44,609 bases of DNA from Sphingobium arseniciresistens (GTDB lineage: Bacteria; Pseudomonadota; Alphaproteobacteria; Sphingomonadales; Sphingomonadaceae). The translations under genes and the position numbers were made by a program. The notes beneath the pieces are model-generated. The model was not told the origin of the DNA. It made no database searches and saw only the letters and a list, made by a program, of their open reading frames with translations. The DNA lies in the NCBI GenBank assembly GCA_029167225.1, contig JARFNK010000035.1, forward strand, positions 1-44,609. The letters run 5' to 3'. Positions 7,461-15,657 of the stretch are shown here, piece after piece. Position 1 is the stretch's first letter. Every line of letters starts with the position of its first letter.

Positions 7461-8627
7461 ATGGGTTCTCTTGCAGCGAATGCTGCTGTGATCCGGACTA
7501 GAGGAGAGAGCGGTTTGCCCACGACTAAGAGAGCGCGGAGCGCTGCAAAGATACAAGCCCAATCCGCCAAAGTTATCAATCGCCGTGCCGAGCCACGTTC
7601 TTCTGCTGGCAAGAAGTCCTTTCAGGAAAAGCTCAAGCTCGTCGACTGGACAGACTTGGAGCTGTTTCTCGATGTGTTCGAGGCTGGCAGCCTGAGGGCT
7701 GGCGCGTCAAAGACCCGCCACGCCGTCGGGACAATCCGCCGTCGGCTGCAGCGGATCGAGGATAAGCTCGGCGAAGTCATCGCCCAGCGTGGACCCTCCG
7801 GATTGCGGCTGACGCCGGTCGGCGAGAAGCTGCTCATCACAGCGCGGGAGATGCGGCGAACGCGACAGAGCGCCGAGGCGGCGCAGCCTCCCGCCGGTCA
7901 ACGCGAGCGAATCCGTATCGCCGTAACCGAGGGCCTGGGAACCTACTGGCTCATGCCTCGGCTCGTAGAGTTCCAGCGCGCCAATCCCGGTCTCGATGTC
8001 GATCTTCACTGCGACATGAGCCGCAGCGACGTCGCCGGCGGCGAATGTGATCTCGCCGTGCAACTCGAGCCACCCGCCGAAGGGACGGCGATTGTCCGCC
8101 ACATTGGCTGCTTGCATCTCATGCTCTTTGCCGCAGAGAGCTATCTAAGCGTCGCGGGCACGCCGACATCGGTCGACGAATGGCCGAACCACAAGCTTGT
8201 GTGGCAGGAGGCGGACCAGGTCGCATCTAATCTCCTGCCCTTCATCCTGGGACGCTCGGACGTGCCTGGACTGATAGGCATAAGGACCAACAGCAGCTCC
8301 GCTCATTTTCGAGCGATTGCGACAGGCGGAGGCATCGGCGTCCTCCCCACCTACGCCCGTGCGATCAGCAGACGAGTGCGTCCGCTTGACTTGGACGTGC
8401 GGTTACGCCGCGAAATACTCTGCGTAGTCAATCCCGCCAGAGCCTCCTCTCCAGGAGTACAATTGGCAATAACGTGGCTGAATAGCTGCTTCGCCGGAGA
8501 CATCTATCCCTGGTTCCGTGACGAGTTTGTGCATCCGCATGATTTCGAAAAGGCTATTTCGTCACGCCACGTCATAGGTCTGTTCGAGGGTTTCATCGAT
8601 AACATTGCGTCCGATGAACCCGATTGA
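7461..8627 (+). CDS. LysR-family transcriptional regulator
   Basis: A 388-residue LysR-type regulator. After a basic, lysine/arginine-rich N-terminal extension of about 60 residues, the winged helix-turn-helix begins at WTDLELFLDVFEAGSLRAGA and continues through TIRRRLQRIEDKLG and LRLTPVGEKLL. An effector domain follows (ERIRIAVTEGLGTYWLMPRL, the RxxI core of a periplasmic-binding-protein-like fold). The DNA-binding half is shorter and less canonical than usual, and the protein is longer than the usual 300 residues. ATG 7461 was chosen over TTG 7440; neither has a strong ribosome site. It is divergent from the GNAT gene, which it may regulate. Confidence 0.75.
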   Translation: MGSLAANAAVIRTRGESGLPTTKRARSAAKIQAQSAKVINRRAEPRSSAGKKSFQEKLKLVDWTDLELFLDVFEAGSLRAGASKTRHAVGTIRRRLQRIEDKLGEVIAQRGPSGLRLTPVGEKLLITAREMRRTRQSAEAAQPPAGQRERIRIAVTEGLGTYWLMPRLVEFQRANPGLDVDLHCDMSRSDVAGGECDLAVQLEPPAEGTAIVRHIGCLHLMLFAAESYLSVAGTPTSVDEWPNHKLVWQEADQVASNLLPFILGRSDVPGLIGIRTNSSSAHFRAIATGGGIGVLPTYARAISRRVRPLDLDVRLRREILCVVNPARASSPGVQLAITWLNSCFAGDIYPWFRDEFVHPHDFEKAISSRHVIGLFEGFIDNIASDEPD

Positions 8628-9319
8628 GTTCGTTAAGCCCTCCGGGCTAAAAGCGCCGCGCCTGCACAGATCCTGGCGAAGGTTTGTTGTGACTACGGCA
8701 ACGGCATTACCACTGACCCCCACCATCGGGACTTCAGCTTGAGTTTGTTGAAACCTGAGAGTTGGCTCAAGCGCGGACTCCTGTGGGCCGGGTGCCCTTG
8801 GACATACGCCCCCGACCATGTCTCCATGGCCACCCACATTGGTTGGACGGGATGGAAGCTATTCTGTGGCGAACCGTGCTGAGCGCCACGGGTGTGGCCC
8901 TTTACGGCCTTCTTGCTATCGTGCCGACCTTGGCAGTCTTCATTCTCGGTTAAGGGCTGCTGGGTGCAAACTAGACCAAATTGCTTAAGAACCCCAATAA
9001 ATCGGTGACCGGATCCCATAAAATTCGATCCGTAACGGATTGACCATGGGAATCATGCCCGTTTCCCTCAGGAACCGGACCGCTGCAACCTGCGGGCCAT
9101 CGCCGCTCCTCATATGTTATCTATAGATCGTCCCGGCTTGGCACTCGGGAGTGGTAGCGGCGGCTGAGGATGAACTCCGGGGAGGTCACGATCACGATTA
9201 ACCGCCAACTCTGTGAAGGCGTAATTCATCAGTTTTCTTCACCTCAAAACAAGCGAGCCAGAATATTCTCCGCGGCTGAAGGCGCGACCTCGGAGTCGAT
9301 CTGCGATAACAGGTGTAAG
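8628..9319. other. Mostly non-coding stretch before the SciP homologue
   Basis: No convincing gene was seen in this 690-base stretch apart from a possible 33-residue hydrophobic peptide (8852-8953, listed separately). Longer frames on both strands (8693-9019 minus, and 9170 onward plus before the SciP start) look like chance open reading. Confidence 0.5.
8852..8953 (+). CDS. Possible 33-aa single-pass membrane peptide
   Basis: A short frame starting at ATG 8852 encodes a basic N-terminus followed by a continuous hydrophobic segment (VALYGLLAIVPTLAVFILG), typical of small membrane peptides. No strong ribosome site is present and there is no homologue I can name, so this may be chance. Confidence 0.25.
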   Translation: MEAILWRTVLSATGVALYGLLAIVPTLAVFILG

Positions 9320-9619
9320 ATGCTAGAAAACCAGAAATTCCGACCCGCGCAGGTCATTGGTCCCCTTGGCGAGCCCCTTACGCTGGAGACGCTTCCTCCT
9401 CCCAAAACGACGCGATGGGTCGTTCGGCGCAAGGGTGAAGTTGTGGCGGCGGTGAATGGCGGGCTCTTGACGATCGACGAGGCGTGCGATCGCTATCAAC
9501 TCACGCTCGAGGAATTCACATCCTGGCAAAGGGCCGTTGACAGGTCGGGCCTTCCAGGTCTGCGCGTCACCCGGGTTCAGCATTACCGCAGCCTCTATGA
9601 CCGTCAGCAGCGCTACTGA
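9320..9619 (+). CDS. sciP: SciP/DUF1153-family regulator (CtrA inhibitor homologue)
   Basis: A 99-residue protein matching the DUF1153 family, whose studied member SciP of Caulobacter binds DNA and blocks CtrA-dependent transcription. The signature is nearly complete: VIGPLGEPLTLETLPPP, then TTRWVVRRKGEVVAAVNGGL, LTIDEACDRYQLTLEEFTSW, and RVTRVQHYR near the end, giving a helix-turn-helix over about residues 45-75. The start at 9320 is chosen because family members begin about here and AGGTG precedes it; the longer frame from 9170 adds non-homologous residues. The gene is normally chromosomal and linked to the cell cycle; here it sits among plasmid accessory genes. Confidence 0.9.
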   Translation: MLENQKFRPAQVIGPLGEPLTLETLPPPKTTRWVVRRKGEVVAAVNGGLLTIDEACDRYQLTLEEFTSWQRAVDRSGLPGLRVTRVQHYRSLYDRQQRY

Positions 9620-10117
9620 TCGATTGGACGGCCAGCTACCACTCAAGCACCCAACGCGGCAAACTGTCCATGGCATTTGCACACCTTCAAGCCGATCCTC
9701 AAATCGGCGCGACGACACCTCCCCTCCAACGTGCAGCGCGCCGGTGGAGGGTGAGGAGCGCTCTTACGCCTCTTGATTAACAGCCGATCACGACTCGTGG
9801 GGTAAGTGAGGTCGCTCGCCTTGCAAAAGATCGTGCGATCAACGATCAATGCGACATCGAGGACGCAGTCCGAGCAGAACTCGATGCACGCGACTAAACT
9901 GGACTATGGTGATGCCGAAGATCAAGGCATTGCTTGGCAGCGGGAAAAAGGCGCCTTGAGGTAATCTCACGCCGTTCACCGGGTGCCCCGCGTTCTCTCA
10001 GAACCTGATCGCCCGTGCTGGCGTAAGCGGCGATGTTCCCACTCTGGCACGTTTGCCACGTGCAATAACAACAGATCACGCCTATGATGAGCCTGAAAAT
10101 AAACTGGAGGAGTTCGA
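9620..10117. other. Non-coding stretch with a possible gene remnant
   Basis: About 500 bases without a convincing gene. From about 9802 to 9897 on the plus strand there is a frame without a start codon that reads like a protein C-terminus (SEVARLAKDRAINDQCDIED, then an acidic/basic tail to a TAA), possibly the remnant of a lost gene. Nothing else was recognised. Confidence 0.35.
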
Positions 10118-10477
10118 ATGAGCGGAGACACAACTTCCGCCGGATCGAGTTCTCTTGATCCTATACTTGAACTGATGGAGCGCGCACTCATTGGCTTGAA
10201 AGCCTTGGACAGAACAATTGCGGCCGAGCAGCTATACGATGCGATAGAAACAGCGATGGACTCCCCCGAGGGACGCCCGCGGCCAGGAGAGATATGGGAC
10301 ATTGTCTACGACTTTCCGCATATCGTTCAGCGCACCTTCCTCCTTCACCGGCGAGATGGCTTGTCTATCGACCACGTCGCACGGCGACTCGGGATCACGG
10401 TGCAAGATGCCCGGGTTCATCTGGCTTTTGCCGAGCGCGAGGTCTCCACTCCTCGCCCGTCGGGTAGATATTCCTGA
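10118..10477 (+). CDS. Small sigma-70 region-4-like protein
   Basis: A 119-residue protein with a good ribosome site (CTGGAGGAG). The C-terminal half, QRTFLLHRRDGLSIDHVARR followed by LGITVQDARVHLAFAEREV, has the spacing and pattern of sigma factor region 4 (the -35-binding helix-turn-helix). There is no recognisable region 2, so it cannot be a complete sigma factor; a small DNA-binding regulator or anti/co-sigma role is more likely. The N-terminus is helical (ILELMERALIGLKALDRTIA). It lies between the SciP homologue and another HTH gene, all on the plus strand. Confidence 0.65.
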   Translation: MSGDTTSAGSSSLDPILELMERALIGLKALDRTIAAEQLYDAIETAMDSPEGRPRPGEIWDIVYDFPHIVQRTFLLHRRDGLSIDHVARRLGITVQDARVHLAFAEREVSTPRPSGRYS

Positions 10478-10492
10478 GATGGAGCGGCCGTC

Positions 10493-10690
10493 ATGACCCC
10501 GCTGCGCGGCGCAATCGACTTTATCACCGGCATGCCAATCGACCGTGATACGCGACGCGCCCGGTTGCTCGCCGCGCGCCGGAAGCCGGTTGGGAGCATC
10601 CCCCGGCTCGGCATCCTTTCCGGCCACTGGGACGGGGGCAATGTCGTGGACGCATTCCGGGGCGGACGCGGCAGTTTCATCGCCCAATAG
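10493..10690 (+). CDS. Hypothetical small protein
   Basis: A 65-residue frame starting 16 bases after the sigma-like gene, with GGAG just upstream. It is rich in arginine and glycine (TRRARLLAARRKPVGSIPRL) and has no recognisable domain. Its position and ribosome site favour translation; the opposite-strand frame over the same bases looks like a shadow. Confidence 0.35.
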   Translation: MTPLRGAIDFITGMPIDRDTRRARLLAARRKPVGSIPRLGILSGHWDGGNVVDAFRGGRGSFIAQ

Positions 10691-10822
10691 CCAGAACGCT
10701 TGTCATTCCCCGCGAAACGGGCGGGCGTCGCTGCCCGCGATCGTAGAGACGGCGGCAAACGTCGTGTTGAAGCCATGCCGCTTTCGTCGGAAAATCAGGA
10801 TCCTCTTTGAAAGGATCGGATT

Positions 10823-11209
10823 GTGCCGGCGTTTGCGTTCCATCTTGTCCCCGAAACGGGCGAACCTTCGATGGGCCTGGTCGATGCCCCAAGCCTCGAC
10901 ACGGCGAAAGCGCGGGCCGTGGACACGATCAAACAGGAACATTGGCAGGAGATCCGGCTATGGGACGGTGATCGCGTGATCCGAGTGAAGCGCCCCGCCC
11001 GGCCCGCGCCCGTCAAGAAACGCGACGAAGTAGATGCACGTGCCGAGCGAATCGTCGCCATGCGAGCCGGAGGTCGGACGCAACGACAGATTACGGATGA
11101 GTTCGGGATCGGCATTGAGCGGGTCCGCCAGATCATAGCGCGCGTGGAACGCAAGGATCGCATGCACCGAGAGGAGCCGAACCGAGCTGTGCAACGACAA
11201 ATTCGGTAG
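10823..11209 (+). pseudogene. HTH protein gene, 5' part, interrupted by IS21 element
   Basis: The first 365 bases (10823-11187) are the 5' part of a gene whose 3' part lies beyond the IS21-family element at 14313-14418. As it stands, the frame runs into the element and stops at 11209 after seven foreign residues. The product has an N-terminal region of unknown function and a region-4-like helix-turn-helix (AERIVAMRAGGRTQRQITDE followed by FGIGIERVRQIIARVE). The start is GTG 10823 with AAGGA upstream. Joining 11187 to 14319 keeps the frame and gives a 154-residue protein. The truncated form keeps the helix-turn-helix and could still bind DNA. Confidence 0.8.
11182..11187. repeat. Target-site duplication, left copy (CCGAGC)
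   Basis: The six bases CCGAGC abut the left end of the IS21-family element and recur directly after its right end at 14313-14318. This matches the 4-8-bp duplications known for IS21-type transposition and fixes the element borders. Confidence 0.8.
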
Positions 11210-11214
11210 CCGGG

Positions 11215-11238
11215 TGACGACAAACGAGATGGCCGGAT
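11215..11238 (+). repeat. IS21-type terminal inverted repeat, left
   Basis: Twenty-four bases beginning TGACGACAAACGAG, found again in perfect inverted orientation at 14262-14285. It lies 27 bases inside the element end and is probably a transposase-binding site. Confidence 0.85.
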
Positions 11239-11239
11239 T

Positions 11240-11851
11240 TCATGGTTCGAAACGAAAGCGATAGCTGCCTTTTGAATGCCTGATGGCTTTGGCGATGGCC
11301 TTATTGTTGACGTCGAGGTTGAAGCGTTCGGGGTTGAAGGTCCTTCCAGCCCATCGACGCATATCTTTATGGTCTTGGTGGCGGGTGTCGTGCCAAGCTT
11401 CGAGAAAATCGAAGTAGCCAGAGGGGCCTCCGACGTCCTCGGGCGGCGCGCGGCGCGATCCGGCGACACAGCGCGGATATTTGACGCCTGGTTCTTTTGC
11501 TTTGCGGGTGAGTTCGATGACATGCATCCAGCTGTCGCCGAAATCATATTCGTAGAAGATGATGAGCGGCGCTGGACCATAGGTTGCAAAGTCACACAGG
11601 CGGACGTCGCTTGCTTCGAAGGTGCGACGATCAGACCAGTCTCCTTCGTCGAACTCGGGAGCACCATAAGTCAGGCCGCCGATATCGAACTGATGAAGGT
11701 GGCTGTCGGTCCATTCGAACGAGGCCTGTATCACCTCATGGAGCTGAGCCAGGTTGAGGTTGCCGGGAAGCTCGAACCGGCGGCTGATGACAGGCTGGAT
11801 ATCGACAATATGGATATCGGCCTGGATGATGATGTCGTCGGGTGCGAACAT
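11240..11851 (-). CDS. Plasmid pRiA4b ORF-3-like protein (IS passenger)
   Basis: A 203-residue protein of the pRiA4b ORF-3-like family, found on plasmids and near transposases; its molecular function is unknown. Visible family signatures are DIQPVISRRFELPGNLNLAQ near the N-terminus, LHEVIQASFEWTDSHLHQF, FYEYDFGDSWMHVIEL, and the C-terminal GGPSGYFDFLEAWHD. The ATG at 11851 is chosen; a TTG at 11899 would add 16 residues reaching into an end-like repeat. It lies between the left terminal repeat of the IS21 element and istB, so it travels with the element. No strong ribosome site is visible. Confidence 0.8.
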   Translation of the reverse strand: MFAPDDIIIQADIHIVDIQPVISRRFELPGNLNLAQLHEVIQASFEWTDSHLHQFDIGGLTYGAPEFDEGDWSDRRTFEASDVRLCDFATYGPAPLIIFYEYDFGDSWMHVIELTRKAKEPGVKYPRCVAGSRRAPPEDVGGPSGYFDFLEAWHDTRHQDHKDMRRWAGRTFNPERFNLDVNNKAIAKAIRHSKGSYRFRFEP

Positions 11852-11925
11852 GGCAATAGCATGACGCGATGCTGGCGCGACGACAACTGTCGACGACAAT
11901 TACCCTGCGACACAGTCCGCGACAC

Positions 11926-12708
11926 TTACGGTGTGAGCTGGGCATTTTTGGCGGCCGTCCGGCGGCGATAGCTCTCGGCGTTGAACTCGAGGATGGTGGC
12001 ATGATGGACGAGGCGGTCGACGGCAGCGATCGTCATGGCGGCGTTTGGAAAAATCTGCCCCCATTCTGAGAAAGGCTGGTTGCAGGTGACGATGAGCGAT
12101 CGGCGTTCATAGCGTTCGGCGATGAGCTCGAACAGGACACTGGTCTCGGCCTGATCCTTGCTGGCATAGCCAAGATCATCGAGGATCAAGCAGTCGAACC
12201 GATCGAACTTGGCGATCATGGCCGGCAGCGACAGGTCGCGCCGCGCAGCCTGGAGCTTCTGGACCATGTCGGTGGTACGAATGAACAGAACCCGGCGGCC
12301 ACCCTCGACGAGCGCATGCCCGATTGCGGCTGCCGCGTGGCTCTTGCCGGTACCCGAGGGACCAAAACACAGGATATTGGCGCCTTGGTCGAGCCAGGCG
12401 TCGCCATCGGCGAGCGCCATGACATGGGCTTTGCGAATGGTAGGGACAGCGGCAAAATCAAAGGTCGAGAAAGTCTTGCCTCGTGGCAAGCCCGCCTCTG
12501 CCAGGTGTCGGGCGATACGACGGGCATCACGATCGGCGATCTCATGTTCGCATAATGCTGCCAGATACCGGGCAGCGCCCCAGTCTTCGCGGTCTGCGCG
12601 TGCGGCAAAGCCCTGCCAGTGCTGACCAAAGCTTGGCAGCCGTAGGCTCGACAACATCACTGGAAGGCGGGCGGCGTCGATCATAATGTCATTAGAAGGC
12701 TTGGACAT
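11926..12708 (-). CDS. istB: IstB-like ATPase (IS21 transposition helper)
   Basis: A 260-residue AAA+ ATPase that helps the IstA transposase choose targets and assemble the transposition complex. It has an IstB N-terminal domain (SLRLPSFGQHWQGFAARADR), a Walker A motif FGPSGTGKSH, Walker B LILDDLGY and sensor sequence SLIVTCNQPFSEWGQIF. The length is typical. The start is set at ATG 12708, with AGGAG upstream, so istB overlaps the istA 3' end by 17 bases, as usual for IS21 elements and implying translational coupling. It appears intact. Confidence 0.95.
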   Translation of the reverse strand: MSKPSNDIMIDAARLPVMLSSLRLPSFGQHWQGFAARADREDWGAARYLAALCEHEIADRDARRIARHLAEAGLPRGKTFSTFDFAAVPTIRKAHVMALADGDAWLDQGANILCFGPSGTGKSHAAAAIGHALVEGGRRVLFIRTTDMVQKLQAARRDLSLPAMIAKFDRFDCLILDDLGYASKDQAETSVLFELIAERYERRSLIVTCNQPFSEWGQIFPNAAMTIAAVDRLVHHATILEFNAESYRRRTAAKNAQLTP

Positions 12709-14209
12709 CGGGGGTCTCCTGATGCTGGAAGAGAGAATCATAGATGGTCAGGTCAGTCTGCTTGATGCTGACATCAGGCGATGCGCTTGGCGGTGGCGCC
12801 ACAGCGGCTCGCGCGACCTCGACATCGGGCAAGTCACCTGCCGCCAGTACGGCCTCGAGATGATCGGCAAGCAGCGCTTCGCAGGCATGCGTCGCTGCCA
12901 GATGCAACAGGCCGACATAGACGCGACAGGCGCGCCGAGGCTCCAGCGTTGCATCAAGGATATCCCAGGTGCGGCGAAAGACCTCGCGCGGGAACATGCC
13001 ATCGCGCAGCACCGAGCGGCGAAATGCCTGCGGCTTTTTGACGAGTGACCCAATGATGTGGCGATAATCGACCACATGGGTTGGCCCCTGCGCGTTACGC
13101 CGGCGTCGCGGCAGTGTCAGCACTTGTGTGTTGCCCAGATAGCAAACGAGCCGACCGTCATAGATATGAACCCGCAGCCGGGAGCCAATCAAGCGAGAGG
13201 GCACCGTATAGAGGACATCGCGTACAGCGATCGTCGACGTTCGCGTCACGGTCACGGTTGCCAGGCTGAAGTCTGTCGTCTTGAAGCTGGGCAGCGGCTT
13301 CATCTGCGCCAACTCGAGCGCAACCTCTCCACGACGGCGCGCATTGCGCCGAGCCACATGCTCGCTGATGAAGGCCTGATAGGCAGCGACATCGGCAAAA
13401 TCACGCGATCCGCGCAAGGCCAGCCCTTCGCGCAGTGACCGCTTGAGATGGCCATGCGCGGCCTCGACCGAACCGTTCTCATGGCTGACGCCGGCATTGT
13501 TGCGGGTCGGCTCGATGCCGTAATGGTCACAAAATGCCTGGTACCCGGCTGCAGCGTCATCGTGCGGGGAAAGGTTGCGGTACGCTGCCGACAAGCGATC
13601 GGTGCGGTTGGTCGCTGGCGTGCCGCCCAACTGCCAAAGCGCCTCCTGCATCCCTTCGGTAAGCGCGGTAAAGCTCTCGCCGCCTTCGATCACCTTGACA
13701 TACTGCCAGCCTGAAAAGGCCAGCCAGAAATGGAAAAGCAGATGATCAAACGGCAAGCCGTCGATAGTTACGTCGAAATCTGCCGGCTCGGTAAAATCAC
13801 ATAGCGACTGATAACCAGGCGGATGCTCCTGCCGGAAGATGACTTCGCGTTCAGGACCTTCGCTCGCGCGCCAGGTCGCAATCCGTCGCTGCAAGGTGCG
13901 TAGATGACGCTCATGCAGCCGACCAGGATGTTCACGATCCAGCTCCTCCATCACGCTCGTTGCACGAAGCATTGGCACCTGGCGCAGCATCGGCACGACA
14001 ATCTCGTCCCACACATCCGCAAGCGGGTCTAGCCGCGTCCGTCCACGCGCTTTGCGACACTGGCTTGGTAATGATGCTGCCGCGCTGATCCGGCGCGCGC
14101 TGCGTTCACTAATCCCTGCCCGGCTCGCCGCCAGGACCTGCGTGTCACCCTGCTGTTTACGTTCCATATACCGCCTGTACTGGCGGTCCGTGATCCACTC
14201 ACCTGGCAT
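12692..14209 (-). CDS. istA: IstA transposase (IS21 family, DDE integrase)
   Basis: A 505-residue transposase that cuts and joins the element ends. The N-terminus carries a helix-turn-helix (QVLAASRAGISERSARRISA). The RNase-H-like catalytic core shows the first acidic residue in FDVTIDG, the second in TNRTDRLSAAYRN and the glutamate in SHENGSVEAAHGHLKR. The C-terminus has the beta-barrel region seen in IstA. The start is set at ATG 14209; a longer frame to 14260 would run through the palindrome. The start codon abuts a 38-bp perfect palindrome that could hide the ribosome site. It looks intact. Confidence 0.92.
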   Translation of the reverse strand: MPGEWITDRQYRRYMERKQQGDTQVLAASRAGISERSARRISAAASLPSQCRKARGRTRLDPLADVWDEIVVPMLRQVPMLRATSVMEELDREHPGRLHERHLRTLQRRIATWRASEGPEREVIFRQEHPPGYQSLCDFTEPADFDVTIDGLPFDHLLFHFWLAFSGWQYVKVIEGGESFTALTEGMQEALWQLGGTPATNRTDRLSAAYRNLSPHDDAAAGYQAFCDHYGIEPTRNNAGVSHENGSVEAAHGHLKRSLREGLALRGSRDFADVAAYQAFISEHVARRNARRRGEVALELAQMKPLPSFKTTDFSLATVTVTRTSTIAVRDVLYTVPSRLIGSRLRVHIYDGRLVCYLGNTQVLTLPRRRRNAQGPTHVVDYRHIIGSLVKKPQAFRRSVLRDGMFPREVFRRTWDILDATLEPRRACRVYVGLLHLAATHACEALLADHLEAVLAAGDLPDVEVARAAVAPPPSASPDVSIKQTDLTIYDSLFQHQETPDVQAF

Positions 14210-14246
14210 CAGCTTTGCCCCCTGCGATCGCAGGGGGCAAAGCTGA
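14209..14246. promoter_or_regulatory. 38-bp perfect palindrome over the istA start
   Basis: Bases 14209-14227 are the exact reverse complement of 14228-14246. In the istA transcript this would fold into a 19-bp stem ending at the A of the start codon, burying the GGGGG stretch that would serve as ribosome site. No T-run follows, so it does not look like a simple terminator. A translation block against read-through transcription, as known for other IS elements, is inferred. Confidence 0.6.
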
Positions 14247-14261
14247 CACAAATGTATCACG

Positions 14262-14285
14262 ATCCGGCCATCTCGTTTGTCGTCA
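14262..14285 (-). repeat. IS21-type terminal inverted repeat, right
   Basis: An exact reverse complement of 11215-11238, placed 27 bases inside the right end of the IS21-family element. Confidence 0.85.
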
Positions 14286-14312
14286 GGCGGCCAACATAAC
14301 TGTCGTCACACA

Positions 14313-14418
14313 CCGAGCCGCACTTTCGGCTCGCGCCGAAGGGGTGCTGTACCGCCTGATCGACGAGATTGAGGCGTGGCTCTGGGAACGCGACCTCTGT
14401 TTCAGCACCGAAGTCTAG
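14313..14418 (+). pseudogene. HTH protein gene, 3' part, beyond the IS21 element
   Basis: This is the 3' remainder of the gene that starts at 10823. It begins with the right copy of the CCGAGC duplication (14313-14318) and then continues in frame with the 5' part to a TAG at 14418, encoding ALSARAEGVLYRLIDEIEAW followed by LWERDLCFSTEV. On its own it has no start codon or ribosome site, so it is probably not translated. Confidence 0.8.
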
Positions 14419-14466
14419 CCGCGCGCCTTCCTCGACACGACGCAGGGGGCGGGACGAATTCCCTCC

Positions 14467-15618
14467 TCACCCGCCGACGACATCGCCTCCGAAGCGTTTC
14501 GCCAACCGCGCACTTGCACCACTTTTTGCCGCGAGCTTTGCGCCGTAGCGCATCACGGTCTTGGGGTCACGCCAGCGATAGGCCTGCATGATCGCCGGCA
14601 GGCTCTCGCCCGCCGCAAAATTGTCCTGCGCCACACCGACCCGGATCGAATGTGAGGACACGGCCTTGATCCAGCGCTCGGTCTCGGCCTCGCTGATCTC
14701 CCCGAGCAGCTTCTTGTCATAGGCCTGCCGGATGAGCCGCTTGTAGATGAGCGTGATCGTCCCCGGATGAAGCGCGGCCTCCCCTACCCCGCGGATCGAG
14801 CCGTCGAACCAGGTCTCGACGCGCCTAAACAGCGGCCCGCGCTCGATCCCGGCTTTGTCGCGCCATGCCGCGACCGCACGCATCGTTGCCGGCGAGAGAT
14901 AGGCCAACGCGCCCTGCCCTTCCTGATCGGTCTTGCTGCGGCCGATCTCGACCAGCCCGGCCCCGTCCACATCCGGCCCGTCGATATGCTCAAGCCGCAT
15001 CGCCACGAGCTCCGAACGCCGGCACCCCGTGTCGTAGTTCACCAGCAGCAGCGCACGGTCGCGCAATCCCAGCAGATCACGCCGCGCCGCTTTGAGGAGC
15101 ACTGCCAAGCTCACACCGCTCGCCGGCGCGTCGAGATCGCTGACGTCGCCCTTGTAGCGGATTCCCCGCGCCTGTTGCTGGCGTGTCCCCAGCAGCTTAC
15201 GGGCGGCCTTGTGCTCGAGCCGCACCAAAGGCGCTGCCGTTGGGTCCCCGAGGCCCGCCATGCGATAGGCCCAACCGATATTGACGAGATAGCGCGCGAT
15301 CGTGGCGGCGGCACGCTGCGGCGTCGCGTGCGCCGCTCCGTCATGGTCCTGGCCGGACAGGGCGCGGATATAAGCGGCAACCGTCTCCGCTCTCGCCTCC
15401 CCTCCCCGTACCCGCACACGCCGGCACCAGGCGTCCCAGAGCTTCAGGTCGGAGAGGAAGGCACGGATCGTGTTGGGGGACCAGGCGCGCGCCGCAGCAC
15501 TGATGAGCTGGGGATCGATCGCCGCCTTGTTGATGGCGAGCGCGCGAACCTCGCCCACGACATCGTCGGCGCCTGCCGGAGGCGCGCTTTGTCTATGGGA
15601 GAGAGCCGTTTTCGCCAT
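14467..15618 (-). CDS. Tyrosine-type site-specific recombinase
   Basis: A 383-residue integrase-like recombinase. The N-terminal part (about 20-150) has the SAM-like DNA-binding helices (SPNTIRAFLSDLKLWDAWCR). The catalytic domain shows the first arginine in YDTGCRRSELVAMRLEHI, a beta-strand lysine near IGRSKTD, the HxxR box in SSHSIRVG, the W/H position in YRWRDPKT and the nucleophilic tyrosine in VMRYG. All key residues are present. The gene is divergent from the RHE_PE00001-family gene, with a candidate crossover site in between. It may resolve plasmid multimers or integrate an element; which is not clear from sequence alone. Confidence 0.88.
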   Translation of the reverse strand: MAKTALSHRQSAPPAGADDVVGEVRALAINKAAIDPQLISAAARAWSPNTIRAFLSDLKLWDAWCRRVRVRGGEARAETVAAYIRALSGQDHDGAAHATPQRAAATIARYLVNIGWAYRMAGLGDPTAAPLVRLEHKAARKLLGTRQQQARGIRYKGDVSDLDAPASGVSLAVLLKAARRDLLGLRDRALLLVNYDTGCRRSELVAMRLEHIDGPDVDGAGLVEIGRSKTDQEGQGALAYLSPATMRAVAAWRDKAGIERGPLFRRVETWFDGSIRGVGEAALHPGTITLIYKRLIRQAYDKKLLGEISEAETERWIKAVSSHSIRVGVAQDNFAAGESLPAIMQAYRWRDPKTVMRYGAKLAAKSGASARLAKRFGGDVVGG

Positions 15619-15657
15619 CGCGGCGAGAGATAGCGCGGCTTTACCTTAAATGATAGG

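Larger units (their letters stand above)
11188..14312 (-). mobile_element. IS21-family insertion sequence with passenger gene
   Basis: A 3125-bp element with istA and istB on the minus strand and a third gene (pRiA4b ORF-3-like) inside the left end. Both ends begin TGTG..ACGACA in inverted orientation (11188 inward and 14312 inward), followed by a 24-bp perfect inverted repeat (11215-11238 with 14262-14285), giving the multiple end repeats typical of IS21 elements. A CCGAGC duplication flanks it. A second end-like sequence (about 11880-11905, with GACGACAACTGTCGACGACA) lies just after istB and may be an older internal end. It disrupts the HTH gene 10823-14418. Confidence 0.9.

Noticed and set aside
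8693-9019. Minus-strand frame of 108 codons
   Set aside because: No recognisable domain or ribosome site; probably chance.
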